Positions 16,857 to 24,610 of a stretch of 62,540 nt of DNA are shown piece after piece. The translations under genes were made by a program, and so were the position numbers. Origin of the DNA: an uncultured Prevotella sp. (GTDB taxonomy: Bacteria; Bacteroidota; Bacteroidia; Bacteroidales; Bacteroidaceae); assembly GCA_900315775.1 (NCBI GenBank), contig ONAJ01000027.1, forward strand, positions 1 through 62,540, given 5' to 3'. The notes under the pieces were generated by a model. It made no database searches. It saw only the letters and a list, made by a program, of their open reading frames with translations, and had not been told where the DNA came from. The first letter of the stretch is position 1, and the number at the start of each line of letters is the position of its first letter.

Positions 16857-18106
16857 ACGTTTCTTTTTAGATATAAATGATTTGTAATATTTCCTGGTAG
16901 TTCCTCCTCATAGTGGGTCACCATGATGAAGGTTTTTCCGCGTCGTTGACAGAACGTCTCTATGATGTCTTTCACCATACGGCGGTTTATGTTGTCGAGT
17001 CCGTGAAGGGGCTCGTCGAGGATAAGCAGCTCGGGGTCTTTCACGAAGGCTCTCGCCAGCAGCACAAGTCGCTGTTCGCCACTCGAGAGTTGAAGGAAAG
17101 GACGCTCCTCGAGACCTTCCAGTCCGAAGATGTCCATCCAGAAGCGACAGATGTCGTAGTCGCCCTCGTCGGGTTTCACGTACAGTCCTATGCTGTCCTT
17201 CAGTCCGCTTGCTACGATGCGTATCGCGGGCAGGTTCTGTCGGTAGGAGCGGTGCATCTCAGGCGATACGTAGCCTATGTGTTTCTTTATGTCCCAGATG
17301 CTTTCTCCCGAGCCTCGTTGTCTTCCGAAGAGACTGATGTCGCAGGCATATCCTTGTGGGTTGTCGGCACATACCAGCGAGAGTAGGGTAGATTTTCCTG
17401 CTCCGTTCTGTCCGCTCAGCGCCCATCGCTCACCGTTCATCACTGTCCAGTTGAGGTCTTTAAGTATTGTCCGCGCCCCGTAGCGTATGCTGACGTTTCT
17501 CATTGATATCACCTCTTCGGCGTTGTATGCGTTGTCCTTGTAGGGCAGCGACAGTATAGCCTCTTCCTTCTCCTTGCTGAGCACTCTTGCGGGTGTCTTC
17601 GTCATCGTGTCGAGGTATTGCTGACGGGTCATCTTTGTGCCTACCTCCATGTTGTCCACCCAGTAAACGTGGGTGATGAAGGCTGGTATCTCGTCCCATT
17701 TCGAGAGCACCAGAATTATCTGCAGTCCCTGTTCCGACAGTCTGCCGAGCAGCACCTTCAGCTGTTCGCGCGTCTCTGCGTCGAGTCCTATGAAGGCGTT
17801 CTCCAGTATCAGTCCTCGCGGCTTGCTCTCCAACGCCCTTTGTATCTGTAGTTTTCTCAGTTCTCCGCTCGACAGCTGTATTATGTATTTGTCGCCAACT
17901 TTAGGCATCTCAGGGTCTATCTCCATAGAGTTCCATCGCTGCTGCAGGAAGTACTTCCTGTCAGTTTCTGAGCCGTAGGTGTCGCGGAAGCCTATGTGTT
18001 TCATCTCGTCGCTTTTTATCTTGCTGACGAGCATCGACTTCCCACCGCCGTTAGGTCCTACTATGGCTATGTGTTCACCTTTTTTTATGTCTATGTGGTC
18101 AATCAT
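16853..18106 (-). CDS. Tandem ABC ATPase, ModF/YheS-like
   Basis: 417 residues from the ATG at 18106; that start forms ATGA with the ruvC stop. Two ATP-binding domains and no membrane segment. Domain 1: Walker [10 protein letters not shown], signature LSSGELRKL, Walker B region [12 protein letters not shown], where the usual Asp-Glu is Glu-Asn. Domain 2: [38 protein letters not shown], then a switch His in MVTHYEEE. Resembles ModF (linked to molybdate in E. coli), a soluble twin-ATPase of undefined mechanism. No transporter partner gene is nearby. Domain 1 probably binds but does not hydrolyse ATP. Confidence 0.88.
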   Translation of the reverse strand: MIDHIDIKKGEHIAIVGPNGGGKSMLVSKIKSDEMKHIGFRDTYGSETDRKYFLQQRWNSMEIDPEMPKVGDKYIIQLSSGELRKLQIQRALESKPRGLILENAFIGLDAETREQLKVLLGRLSEQGLQIILVLSKWDEIPAFITHVYWVDNMEVGTKMTRQQYLDTMTKTPARVLSKEKEEAILSLPYKDNAYNAEEVISMRNVSIRYGARTILKDLNWTVMNGERWALSGQNGAGKSTLLSLVCADNPQGYACDISLFGRQRGSGESIWDIKKHIGYVSPEMHRSYRQNLPAIRIVASGLKDSIGLYVKPDEGDYDICRFWMDIFGLEGLEERPFLQLSSGEQRLVLLARAFVKDPELLILDEPLHGLDNINRRMVKDIIETFCQRRGKTFIMVTHYEEELPGNITNHLYLKRNV

Positions 18107-18654
18107 TTCTTGTTTTTGTTGACGTAGTCCTTCCAACTCTTGTAGTGCACTTGCGACTCTGGCCTGCTTGCCTGCATGAAGTGACAGTAGGCAGCGCCCA
18201 ATGCGTCCGTAGCGTCCATGAATTTAGGCATCTCGTTAGGGTCCAGTTTCAGCAGTCGTTGTAACATTCCTGCCACCTGTTCCTTCGATGCGGAGCCGTT
18301 GCCCGTGATGGCCATCTTTATCTTCAGCGGAGCATATTCGTGAATGGGGATGTCGTGATGAATGGCTGCCGCTATAGCTACTCCTTGTGCGCGTCCTAAC
18401 TTCAGCATCGACTGCACGTTCTTTCCGAAGAAGGGTGCTTCTATCGCCATCTCGTCGGGCAGAAACTCGTCGATGATGCCTGTCACACGTTCGAAAATTC
18501 TTCCCAACCTCAGGTACGGGTCGCTCTCACGACGCATGTCGATGACTCCCATAGCCACCATCTCCGCCTTGTTGCCCACGACCTTTATTACGCCGTAGCC
18601 CATCACGTTCGTTCCCGGGTCAATACCAAGTATTATCTTCTCACTTTTTACCAT
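18103..18654 (-). CDS. ruvC: Holliday junction resolvase RuvC
   Basis: 183 residues. RNase H-fold dimeric endonuclease that cuts Holliday junctions. Catalytic acidic residues are visible: Asp in [14 protein letters not shown], Glu in [15 protein letters not shown], and the C-terminal Asp pair in [26 protein letters not shown] and [14 protein letters not shown] match conserved helices. It overlaps the ABC gene by 4 bp. 49 bp separate it from the MBL gene, almost all of it repeat sequence. Confidence 0.97.
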   Translation of the reverse strand: MVKSEKIILGIDPGTNVMGYGVIKVVGNKAEMVAMGVIDMRRESDPYLRLGRIFERVTGIIDEFLPDEMAIEAPFFGKNVQSMLKLGRAQGVAIAAAIHHDIPIHEYAPLKIKMAITGNGSASKEQVAGMLQRLLKLDPNEMPKFMDATDALGAAYCHFMQASRPESQVHYKSWKDYVNKNKK

Positions 18655-18702
18655 TCTCGTACCTCGTACCTCGCACTCTCTCCTCTCTCCTCTCTCCTCT
18701 AC
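18655..18702 (-). repeat. Composite CTCGTACCTCG + CTCTCTCC repeat between MBL and ruvC genes
   Basis: The gap consists of two and a half CTCGYACCTCG-type units followed by CTCTCTCC-type units. The same two-part composite is found inside nadE (57851-57916). The first part alone, reversed, is found in trpE, and the second part at 22481-22508. Confidence 0.85.
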
Positions 18703-18703
18703 A

Positions 18704-19348
18704 TTATCTGTCCATATACGGATTTCTGCTCAGTTCGTACCCGATAGTCGTAGTGTATCCGTGTCCCGGATAAACCTTAGTGTTGTCGGGCAGTTGCGCT
18801 ATAATTCTCAAGCTTTGTATTATCTGCATCATGCTACCTCCCTCCAGGTCGGTACGTCCTATTGTCATTTGGAACAGCGTATCGCCGGTGAAGAGCACGT
18901 TTTCCTCTTCGCAGTAGAACACTACGGAGCCAGGCGAGTGTCCTGGTGTCTCCATCACCTCGAGGGTGTGGTTGCCGAACTGTATCTTCTCCTTGTCGCT
19001 GAGGAGGTGTCCCACCTCAGGCAACTCCATCTCTAACGTCATTCCGTAGAGTTTCATAGCCTGCTCTTTGTAGTTCGTTATCCAAGCTTCGTCGGCCTGT
19101 GCTATTTCGGGCTTCAGTCCGAACTCCTTGAATATGGTGTCGTTGCCGAAGTTGTGATCCAGATGTCCGTGTGTCGCCAGCAGGTGAACGGGTTTCAGGT
19201 CGTTGTTTCGGATATATTCCACCAGCGCTCTGCGCTCTTCTTCGTAGAACGCTCCGCAGTCAATGATGACACACTCTTTCGTCTCGTCGCTAACAACGTA
19301 GCAGTTCTCTTGGAGCATGTTGCATACCAGACTTTCTATCTTCATCAT
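18704..19348 (-). CDS. MBL-fold metallo-hydrolase (glyoxalase II-like)
   Basis: 214 residues. Metal-binding motif [12 protein letters not shown] (HxHxDH) near residue 60, [18 protein letters not shown], and a C-terminal VYPGHGYTT His. These ligate two metal ions. Such stand-alone proteins hydrolyse thioesters such as S-lactoylglutathione or persulfides; substrate cannot be told from sequence. The start overlaps the rsmG stop by 4 bp (ATGA); a second ATG follows immediately. Confidence 0.9.
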   Translation of the reverse strand: MMKIESLVCNMLQENCYVVSDETKECVIIDCGAFYEEERRALVEYIRNNDLKPVHLLATHGHLDHNFGNDTIFKEFGLKPEIAQADEAWITNYKEQAMKLYGMTLEMELPEVGHLLSDKEKIQFGNHTLEVMETPGHSPGSVVFYCEEENVLFTGDTLFQMTIGRTDLEGGSMMQIIQSLRIIAQLPDNTKVYPGHGYTTTIGYELSRNPYMDR

Positions 19349-19965
19349 ACGGGTACGTAAATTAAATATTTCTCGTTAAACCATTCCTCGCTGAACCAGT
19401 TGCTCAGCGCTGTTACTTCGGCACTTTTGCGGAAGGGGTGTATCTCGCTGTCCACGTTGCCGCCTTTAAGTACAAAAACGCCATTCATCATAGCATTATT
19501 GTGTTTCTTGCCTATGTTCTTGCGCACAATCTTCATGAGGTCGGGCAGCGGCATTACCGCCCTCGACACTACGAAGTCGTACGTTCCTTTCTCGTCCTCA
19601 CCGCGAAGGTGCTCGGGGCGACAGTTCTTCAGTCCTATGGCGTTGGCAACTTCCGTCGCTACTCTTATCTTCTTTCCTGTGCCGTCGATGAGTTTGAACT
19701 GACACTCGGGAAACATTATGGCGAGGGGTATTCCGGGGAATCCTCCACCGGTACCGAAGTCCAGCAGTCGGGTGCCGGGCTTGAAGTTCAGCGCCTTTGC
19801 AATCGCTAACGAGTGCAACACGTGGTGCTCGTACAGGTTGTCGATGTCCTTGCGCGAGATGACGTTGATTTTCTGGTTCCAGTCCTCGTAGAGAGCCTTC
19901 AGGGCAGCAAACTGCTCCTGCTGCTGCTCCGTTATCGCGGGAAAATACTTCTTTATTATTTCCAT
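19345..19965 (-). CDS. rsmG: 16S rRNA (guanine527-N7)-methyltransferase
   Basis: 206 residues. SAM-dependent enzyme that methylates G527 of 16S rRNA. Motifs: INVISRKDIDNLYEHHVLHSLAI, the SAM loop LLDFGTGGGFPGIPLAI, and DFVVSRAVMPLPDL. Its start overlaps the upstream lipoprotein gene by 10 bp and its stop overlaps the MBL gene by 4 bp. Confidence 0.96.
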   Translation of the reverse strand: MEIIKKYFPAITEQQQEQFAALKALYEDWNQKINVISRKDIDNLYEHHVLHSLAIAKALNFKPGTRLLDFGTGGGFPGIPLAIMFPECQFKLIDGTGKKIRVATEVANAIGLKNCRPEHLRGEDEKGTYDFVVSRAVMPLPDLMKIVRKNIGKKHNNAMMNGVFVLKGGNVDSEIHPFRKSAEVTALSNWFSEEWFNEKYLIYVPV

Positions 19966-20756
19966 AAGTCGTCAATTTCTTTCACTTCTATTCTTATCTC
20001 GCCCTTGTCGTGAGCGGCAATTTCTGAATCCACATAGATAAACTCTATGGCGCCGTCCTTCAGTATGAAGTTGTTCGACGGGTAGGGCTCTATGTCGTAC
20101 ATCACGCCTTTCTCGCCAAGTTCCTTGAGGTCGTCGGCGTCGAACTTGTCGCATAGCGCCTCTACAACTTTCTCCTTCAGCTGTTTCTCGTAGCCGGGCA
20201 CCAGCACGTCGTCAAGCGTGAGTATTCGTGCTGTCTTCGCCTCGATGTTGTGCGACAGCGTCCAGCGCAGTCCGTCCTTTCCGCCGGCATAGTTGTATGT
20301 CTCTACCTGGTAGTTTATTATGCCGTCCTTGTAACTGTTAATCTTCGCCTTGCAGTTTAGCACGATGTTGTACGACGCCTTGTGCTCTCTGTCGCGCTGA
20401 TAGAGTGGGGCATAGTTCTTCTTGTAGTCGTTTGCAAAACGTATAAGGAAGGTGTCAAGTGCCGCCTTGATATTCCCCTTCGCATCGATGTCCGAGAGGT
20501 AGTCGGGCACCACGAGTCCCGAGTGCAGCAGCGTGTCGTTGACGGCCTTCGCGTTATCGCCCTTCGTGGCAAACATCAAACTGAGGTGCACCTTAGCCTC
20601 GGGTGCTCCCTGCTCGGAAGTAAGTCTTACCAGCGTGTCTGCGACAATACTGTCAAACTCAAGACCTTCAGCCTCCATGACGGTTTTCTCTTCCCCCTTG
20701 CTGCCACATGCCATCACTGTGGCTACAAATGCAAAATATAGTATAATCTTCTTCAT
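19956..20756 (-). CDS. Lipoprotein with DUF3298/RsiV-like C-terminal domain
   Basis: 266 residues. The N-terminus ends in a lipobox, VATVMACGSKG, so it is a lipoprotein. The rest fits the two-part DUF4163-DUF3298 layout. An N-terminal half carries YKDGIINYQVETYNYAGGKDG, and a C-terminal half carries ARILTLDDVLVPGYEKQLKEKV, with a last strand NFILKDGAIEFIY. RsiV-type domains bind lysozyme or other ligands in some phyla; here the function is unknown. It abuts the phosphoethanolamine transferase stop (1-bp overlap), so co-expression is likely. Confidence 0.75.
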   Translation of the reverse strand: MKKIILYFAFVATVMACGSKGEEKTVMEAEGLEFDSIVADTLVRLTSEQGAPEAKVHLSLMFATKGDNAKAVNDTLLHSGLVVPDYLSDIDAKGNIKAALDTFLIRFANDYKKNYAPLYQRDREHKASYNIVLNCKAKINSYKDGIINYQVETYNYAGGKDGLRWTLSHNIEAKTARILTLDDVLVPGYEKQLKEKVVEALCDKFDADDLKELGEKGVMYDIEPYPSNNFILKDGAIEFIYVDSEIAAHDKGEIRIEVKEIDDLWK

Positions 20757-22315
20757 TATTCAGTTTTAGTGTAGATATCGAAATCTTTATCGTACGCCTC
20801 GGACTCAATTCCTAAGAGGTTGAGCACGGAGTGGAAAATGTAGTGCTGCTCGAGAACTTTGGGCAGCTCGCTTGCTGGCTTGTACGTCCTGAAGTCCTTC
20901 GATGTCCATACGAAGAAGGGTATCTCGTACTGCACCTTCGGCGCTAACTTCATCGGTAGTCCGTGCATGAACATATTATTCTCGCCCAGCGACTCTCCGT
21001 GGTCCGAGATGAATATCATGGCGCTGTGCCACTCCTTCATGTCGCTCAGGGTGTTTATCAAGCTGTCCAACAGGAAGTCGGTGTAGAGTATGGTGTTGTC
21101 GTAGGCGTTGATGAGCATGTTGACGTTCTTCTGACCTTCCTCAACACTCCCTGCCACAGGCTTGTACGCCTCGAACTCCTTGGGGTATTTGCCCACGTAT
21201 TTCGGTCCGTGACTGGTGCTCGTGTGCAGCACAATGAGAACCTTGTTCTTCTTGCTGTTCTCTATGCGCTCGCGCAGTCCTTTCAGCAGTATAGCGTCGT
21301 GGTATATGTTCTCGCCCGGGAACATCTCGCCTAACTGCTCGTTGGTGAGGTATTCGCCTATGTGGATTGGCGGCTCTCCCCAGTTCGAGGTGCGCCACGA
21401 TACGTCAACGCCTGTTCTGTAGGCATAGTTCGGCAGCATCTCGTAGAGGTCGTCGCTGTTCTTGGGCTCCAGTATAGCCTTCGTGCCTGCTGTGGTGTAG
21501 GTAGCGCACGACGTAGCCTGGAACACCTTCAGGTCCTTGCGCTTCGCCAACAGCGGATTGTTCTTGCGCTGGTAGCCGTAGAGCTGGAAGTTTGCCTTAC
21601 GTGCCGACTCGCCGATAACCAGCACCACAACGGTCTTTTCCTGGTCAGCTATCTTGCCGTCGGGCAGCTTTATCTCCTCGACCTGTTCGTCGTGACTGCT
21701 CACTGCCACCCTGTACGTATTGGCAATGTACGACCACGGTTGCAGCAATCCGCCGAGCTCTGTGTCGTGCTCGCTAATCCACAGCGTCTGACTTATGTTC
21801 ATCGCTCCTACGGCAAGCACTACGGCAAGGGCTCCGCCGCACCAGATGGCCATCTTCTTTGCCTTGCCATAGACCACAGGCTGCAACAGACAGTACAGCG
21901 CAGGAACAACGCCAAAGACGGCAATGAAGAGCCACAGCCACACACTGAAGAATCCCGATGCTTCGGAATAGCGCGTGTTAAACACATTTTCTATCGTTGT
22001 GGCATCGATAATCACGCTGTACGTCATTATGAAATACACCGCCGTAGCGTTGATGACGGAGAATATGGCGAGCAGGATACGACCCACCATCCTGGTGAGG
22101 AACATCGTCAGGTAGGTCATCATGAAGTTCAACACCAGCATAACCACCGTCAGCGATGCCAGCAGGAATATCTTCCCACCAGTGCCCTCGTTACTGTTTT
22201 CAGCCACATAGCTGAAGAACGGTATGTTGTAAAGCAACAATGTCGCTACACTTACTATGCATGAGAATGCCAGTAGCGAAATCTTCTTATGTAATATATC
22301 CTTAATCCTTTTCAT
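20756..22315 (-). CDS. Phosphoethanolamine transferase (EptA/CptA-like sulfatase family)
   Basis: 519 residues from the ATG at 22315. A longer frame to 22342 would span the -7 promoter box, so it is rejected. Five N-terminal membrane segments (for example LLAFSCIVSVATLLLYNI; VMLVLNFMMTYLTMFLTRMV) are followed by a periplasmic alkaline-phosphatase-fold domain. That domain carries VVLVIGESARKANFQLYGY (metal site), TTAGTKAIL (nucleophile Thr), LHTSTSHGP, and FISDHGESLGENNMFMHG. Enzymes of this family move phosphoethanolamine from phosphatidylethanolamine onto lipid A or core LPS, which can reduce binding of cationic peptides. The acceptor is not predictable here. First gene of the minus-strand run. 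Confidence 0.88.
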   Translation of the reverse strand: MKRIKDILHKKISLLAFSCIVSVATLLLYNIPFFSYVAENSNEGTGGKIFLLASLTVVMLVLNFMMTYLTMFLTRMVGRILLAIFSVINATAVYFIMTYSVIIDATTIENVFNTRYSEASGFFSVWLWLFIAVFGVVPALYCLLQPVVYGKAKKMAIWCGGALAVVLAVGAMNISQTLWISEHDTELGGLLQPWSYIANTYRVAVSSHDEQVEEIKLPDGKIADQEKTVVVLVIGESARKANFQLYGYQRKNNPLLAKRKDLKVFQATSCATYTTAGTKAILEPKNSDDLYEMLPNYAYRTGVDVSWRTSNWGEPPIHIGEYLTNEQLGEMFPGENIYHDAILLKGLRERIENSKKNKVLIVLHTSTSHGPKYVGKYPKEFEAYKPVAGSVEEGQKNVNMLINAYDNTILYTDFLLDSLINTLSDMKEWHSAMIFISDHGESLGENNMFMHGLPMKLAPKVQYEIPFFVWTSKDFRTYKPASELPKVLEQHYIFHSVLNLLGIESEAYDKDFDIYTKTE

Positions 22316-22319
22316 ACTG

Positions 22320-22327
22320 CAAAGATA
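22320..22327 (-). promoter_or_regulatory. -7 element abutting the phosphoethanolamine transferase start
   Basis: Minus-strand TATCTTTG followed by CAGT and the ATG at 22315. As with the MORN gene, transcription would start at about the ATG (leaderless). No clear -33 TTTG lies at 19-21 bp. Confidence 0.5.
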
Positions 22328-22380
22328 CAAACAATATTTCATACTTCCATATTTTGCTTAAACTATTTCAAAAAAAAATA

Positions 22381-22518
22381 GAGGTTAGGGGTTAGAGATT
22401 TTTAGTGGTTAGGGGTTAGTGAATAGTAACAGCCTCCCCCAACCCCTCCAAAGGGAGGGGAGTTCAGAAGCGCATAAAGCATATCTCTCTCCTCACTCCT
22501 CTCTCCTCTATATTATAT
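22381..22518 (+). repeat. GGTTAGGGGTTAG and CTCTCTCCTC low-complexity tracts
   Basis: Repeats of GAGGTTAGGGGTTAGAG/GTGGTTAGGGGTTAG (22381-22420) and CTCTCTCCTCACTCC (22481-22506) follow one another. The first motif recurs downstream of tRNA-Glu (60641-60661), the second in the composite repeat at 18655-18702. No gene is visible in 22316-23331. Confidence 0.7.
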
Positions 22519-22645
22519 GTCCTCGCCCCTAAAACTACGCCACTTTTGGGGTAAAAGTAGCCTACTTTTGGTATAAAGTGCTTTGGTGCTGAAGTCGTAA
22601 CAAGCCTACTTTTATCGCATTTTACAGGTTTTCGATGACTGGCAT

Positions 22646-22805
22646 GCGTTGCAGTGTTGCAGTGTTGCAGTTGATTTTCTCGTTGTACAAAATCCCGTTT
22701 TAACCTCTATATTATATATTTATATATATATAAATATAAATATAGAATTATTTTTGGGGTTTGCATTACTTATTTTTGAACTGCAACACTGCAACGCTGC
22801 AACGC
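22646..22805. repeat. Inverted repeat 1: 27-bp arms of TGTTGCAG units
   Basis: The left arm (22646-22672) is three TTGCAGTG-like units. The right arm (22779-22805) is its reverse complement with one mismatch. The 106-bp loop is very AT-rich. Each arm is itself an 8-9 bp tandem repeat, so several registers can pair. Confidence 0.85.
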
Positions 22806-22825
22806 TAAAACTCGTTGAAAAAAAC

Positions 22826-22992
22826 GGCGGTCATTTGGTCATTAGGTCAATTGTCATTAAGGAATCGGAAACGCCAAAATCCGCAAAGTAATATAATAAT
22901 ATATATATTATTATTTACTTTGAGCAAAATCGCACTTCAAAACTCTTAATGACAATTGACCAAATGACCGCCTAATTGACCAAATGACCGCC
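22826..22992. repeat. Inverted repeat 2: GGTCATTTGGTCA arms around an AT palindrome
   Basis: The left arm (22826-22861) carries GGCGGTCATTTGGTCA then GGTCAATTGTCATTAAG. The right arm (22945-22992) is its reverse complement with an extra direct copy of TGACCAAATGACCGCCTAAT. In the centre AAAGTAA...TTACTTT (22885-22921) forms a further AT-only palindrome. With the preceding inverted repeat it makes two adjacent cruciform-like structures. Confidence 0.85.
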
Positions 22993-23171
22993 TAATTGCG
23001 CTTTTCTTTTAAACCACTGAATTACTGACACTTACAAGCCTTTATTTCCTTTTTTCTTTTTGACCAAAGTACAGTTTTACCCTAAAAATCGTTGAAAATT
23101 GCCTTCAAAACCCCTAAATTTTTGCTTTCGAACAAGCTTAAAATACTGGAGTAAAGCATCGAATTCCCCCC

Positions 23172-23228
23172 AAAAAGTTGAATGAATTGCCCTTAAACCC
23201 TGATAAAGATTGAATCTCCCTTCCTTTT
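23172..23228 (+). repeat. 57-bp dispersed repeat, copy 1
   Basis: It begins AAAAAGTTGAATGAATTGCC and ends CTCCCTTCCTTTT. A second copy with one mismatch lies at 62066-62122 in the same orientation. No coding function seen. Confidence 0.9.
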
Positions 23229-23284
23229 GGAGGGTGGGGGTAGGCTTATTTCCTGAAAAAGATGAAAGGTTTTTCTGCAGATTC

Positions 23285-23315
23285 TTGTTTTATTGGGGAA
23301 AAAGTAGTATATTTG
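23285..23315 (+). promoter_or_regulatory. Promoter of the GH3 gene
   Basis: TTG at 23285-23287, a 20-bp spacer and TATATTTG at 23308-23315, with the ATG at 23332. Confidence 0.65.
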
Positions 23316-23331
23316 CAGAAAATATTAAAAA

Positions 23332-24516
23332 ATGATTACTCAAGGAAGAAAAAATTTTGGTCTATGGCTGTTTGCAGCATTGCTGATTTGCTGCATGTCG
23401 TTAACTTCTTGTTCGGAGAACGACAGCTCCGGTGGTTCGTCACCGGAAAGTGAGGTGGAAGAGATGTTGCGCAAGATGACGTTGCGCGAGAATGTGGGAC
23501 AGCTGTTCTTTGTGCGTCCGGAGGCTCTTGACCCCGATATTCACTGGGAAAATCCGCCAACCGACCTGGCGCCTTTGAAGCTGCAGGAGGTTAATGAAAA
23601 GATGAAGCAGCAGAATAAGTCGTACCCTGTGGGCGGCATCATTCTGTACGACTGGAACATTAACGACGAGGCACAGCTGGCGAAGTTCCTGCCGCAGTTG
23701 AAGGCGCTGAACGGAAAGCCGCTGATATGTATCGACGAAGAGGGTGGGCGAGTAGCACGACTGGCAAACAACCCTAATTTCCACGTGAAGAAGTACGAGT
23801 CAATGGCTGCCATCGGCGCCACAGGTAATCCTGCTAATGCCTATGAGTGTGGTAATACTATAGGTACGTACCTTAAGAAGTATGGATTCGACATTGACTT
23901 CGCTCCTGTTGCCGACGTGAATACCAACCCCGATAATATAATAATAGGTAAGCGCGCATTCAGCGACGATCCCGCTGTGGCAGCACCAATGGTGGTGAAC
24001 TACCTGCAGGGATTGAAGGATGCAGGCATCGTGGGTTGCATAAAGCACTTCCCGGGTCACGGAGACGTGAAGACTGACACACACTACGGCTACGCACAGA
24101 CACAGAAGACGTGGACGGAGATGCTTAGCTGCGAGATGGTGACATTCCGTGCCGGCATAAACTGGGGCTGCCAGCTGGTGATGACTGCACACATAGGAGC
24201 ACCGGAGGTGATTGGGTCGGACATTCCTTCGACAATGTCGTCGGTGATGCTGCAGAACAAACTGCGCGGAGAACTGGGATACAGGAACGTCATTGTTACC
24301 GACGCGCTGGAGATGGGTGCCATAACAAAGCAATACACCAACGTGGATGCTGTGCTGGGCTGTCTTCAGGCTGGCGTCGATATAGTGCTATGCCCGAAGG
24401 AATATGCTGAGGTTTTCGACGCTGTTGTCAAGGCTGTAGAGAACGGCACCATCAGCGAAACTCTTCTGAATGACAGCGTGCGTCGCATACTGATGCTTAA
24501 ATACCTTAAAAAATAA
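23332..24516 (+). CDS. Lipoprotein glycoside hydrolase family 3 (NagZ-like)
   Basis: 394 residues. The N-terminus has a hydrophobic stretch ending in a lipobox (MSLTSCSEN), so the enzyme is probably anchored in a membrane rather than cytoplasmic. The single GH3 TIM barrel shows ICIDEEGGRVARL, DFAPVADVNTNPDNI, IIGKRAFSDDP, the NagZ hallmark KHFPGHGDVKTDTHYG (catalytic His-Asp loop), and VIVTDALEMGAI with the nucleophile Asp. NagZ-type enzymes release beta-linked N-acetylglucosamine from muropeptides or chitobiose; relatives can use other sugars. The C-terminal GH3 domain is absent, as in NagZ. Transcribed alone. Confidence 0.9.
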   Translation: MITQGRKNFGLWLFAALLICCMSLTSCSENDSSGGSSPESEVEEMLRKMTLRENVGQLFFVRPEALDPDIHWENPPTDLAPLKLQEVNEKMKQQNKSYPVGGIILYDWNINDEAQLAKFLPQLKALNGKPLICIDEEGGRVARLANNPNFHVKKYESMAAIGATGNPANAYECGNTIGTYLKKYGFDIDFAPVADVNTNPDNIIIGKRAFSDDPAVAAPMVVNYLQGLKDAGIVGCIKHFPGHGDVKTDTHYGYAQTQKTWTEMLSCEMVTFRAGINWGCQLVMTAHIGAPEVIGSDIPSTMSSVMLQNKLRGELGYRNVIVTDALEMGAITKQYTNVDAVLGCLQAGVDIVLCPKEYAEVFDAVVKAVENGTISETLLNDSVRRILMLKYLKK

Positions 24517-24526
24517 TGCACAAATC

Positions 24527-24557
24527 TTGGTAATTACAAAATTAATGCATATCTTTG
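24527..24557 (+). promoter_or_regulatory. Promoter of ppdK
   Basis: TTG at 24527-24529, a 20-bp spacer and TATCTTTG at 24550-24557. The ATG at 24611 leaves a leader of about 50 bases. Confidence 0.7.
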
Positions 24558-24610
24558 CAGGGTTGAATTTGAAAATCACAACTATTAATAAATACAAATA
24601 ATTAAGATTT

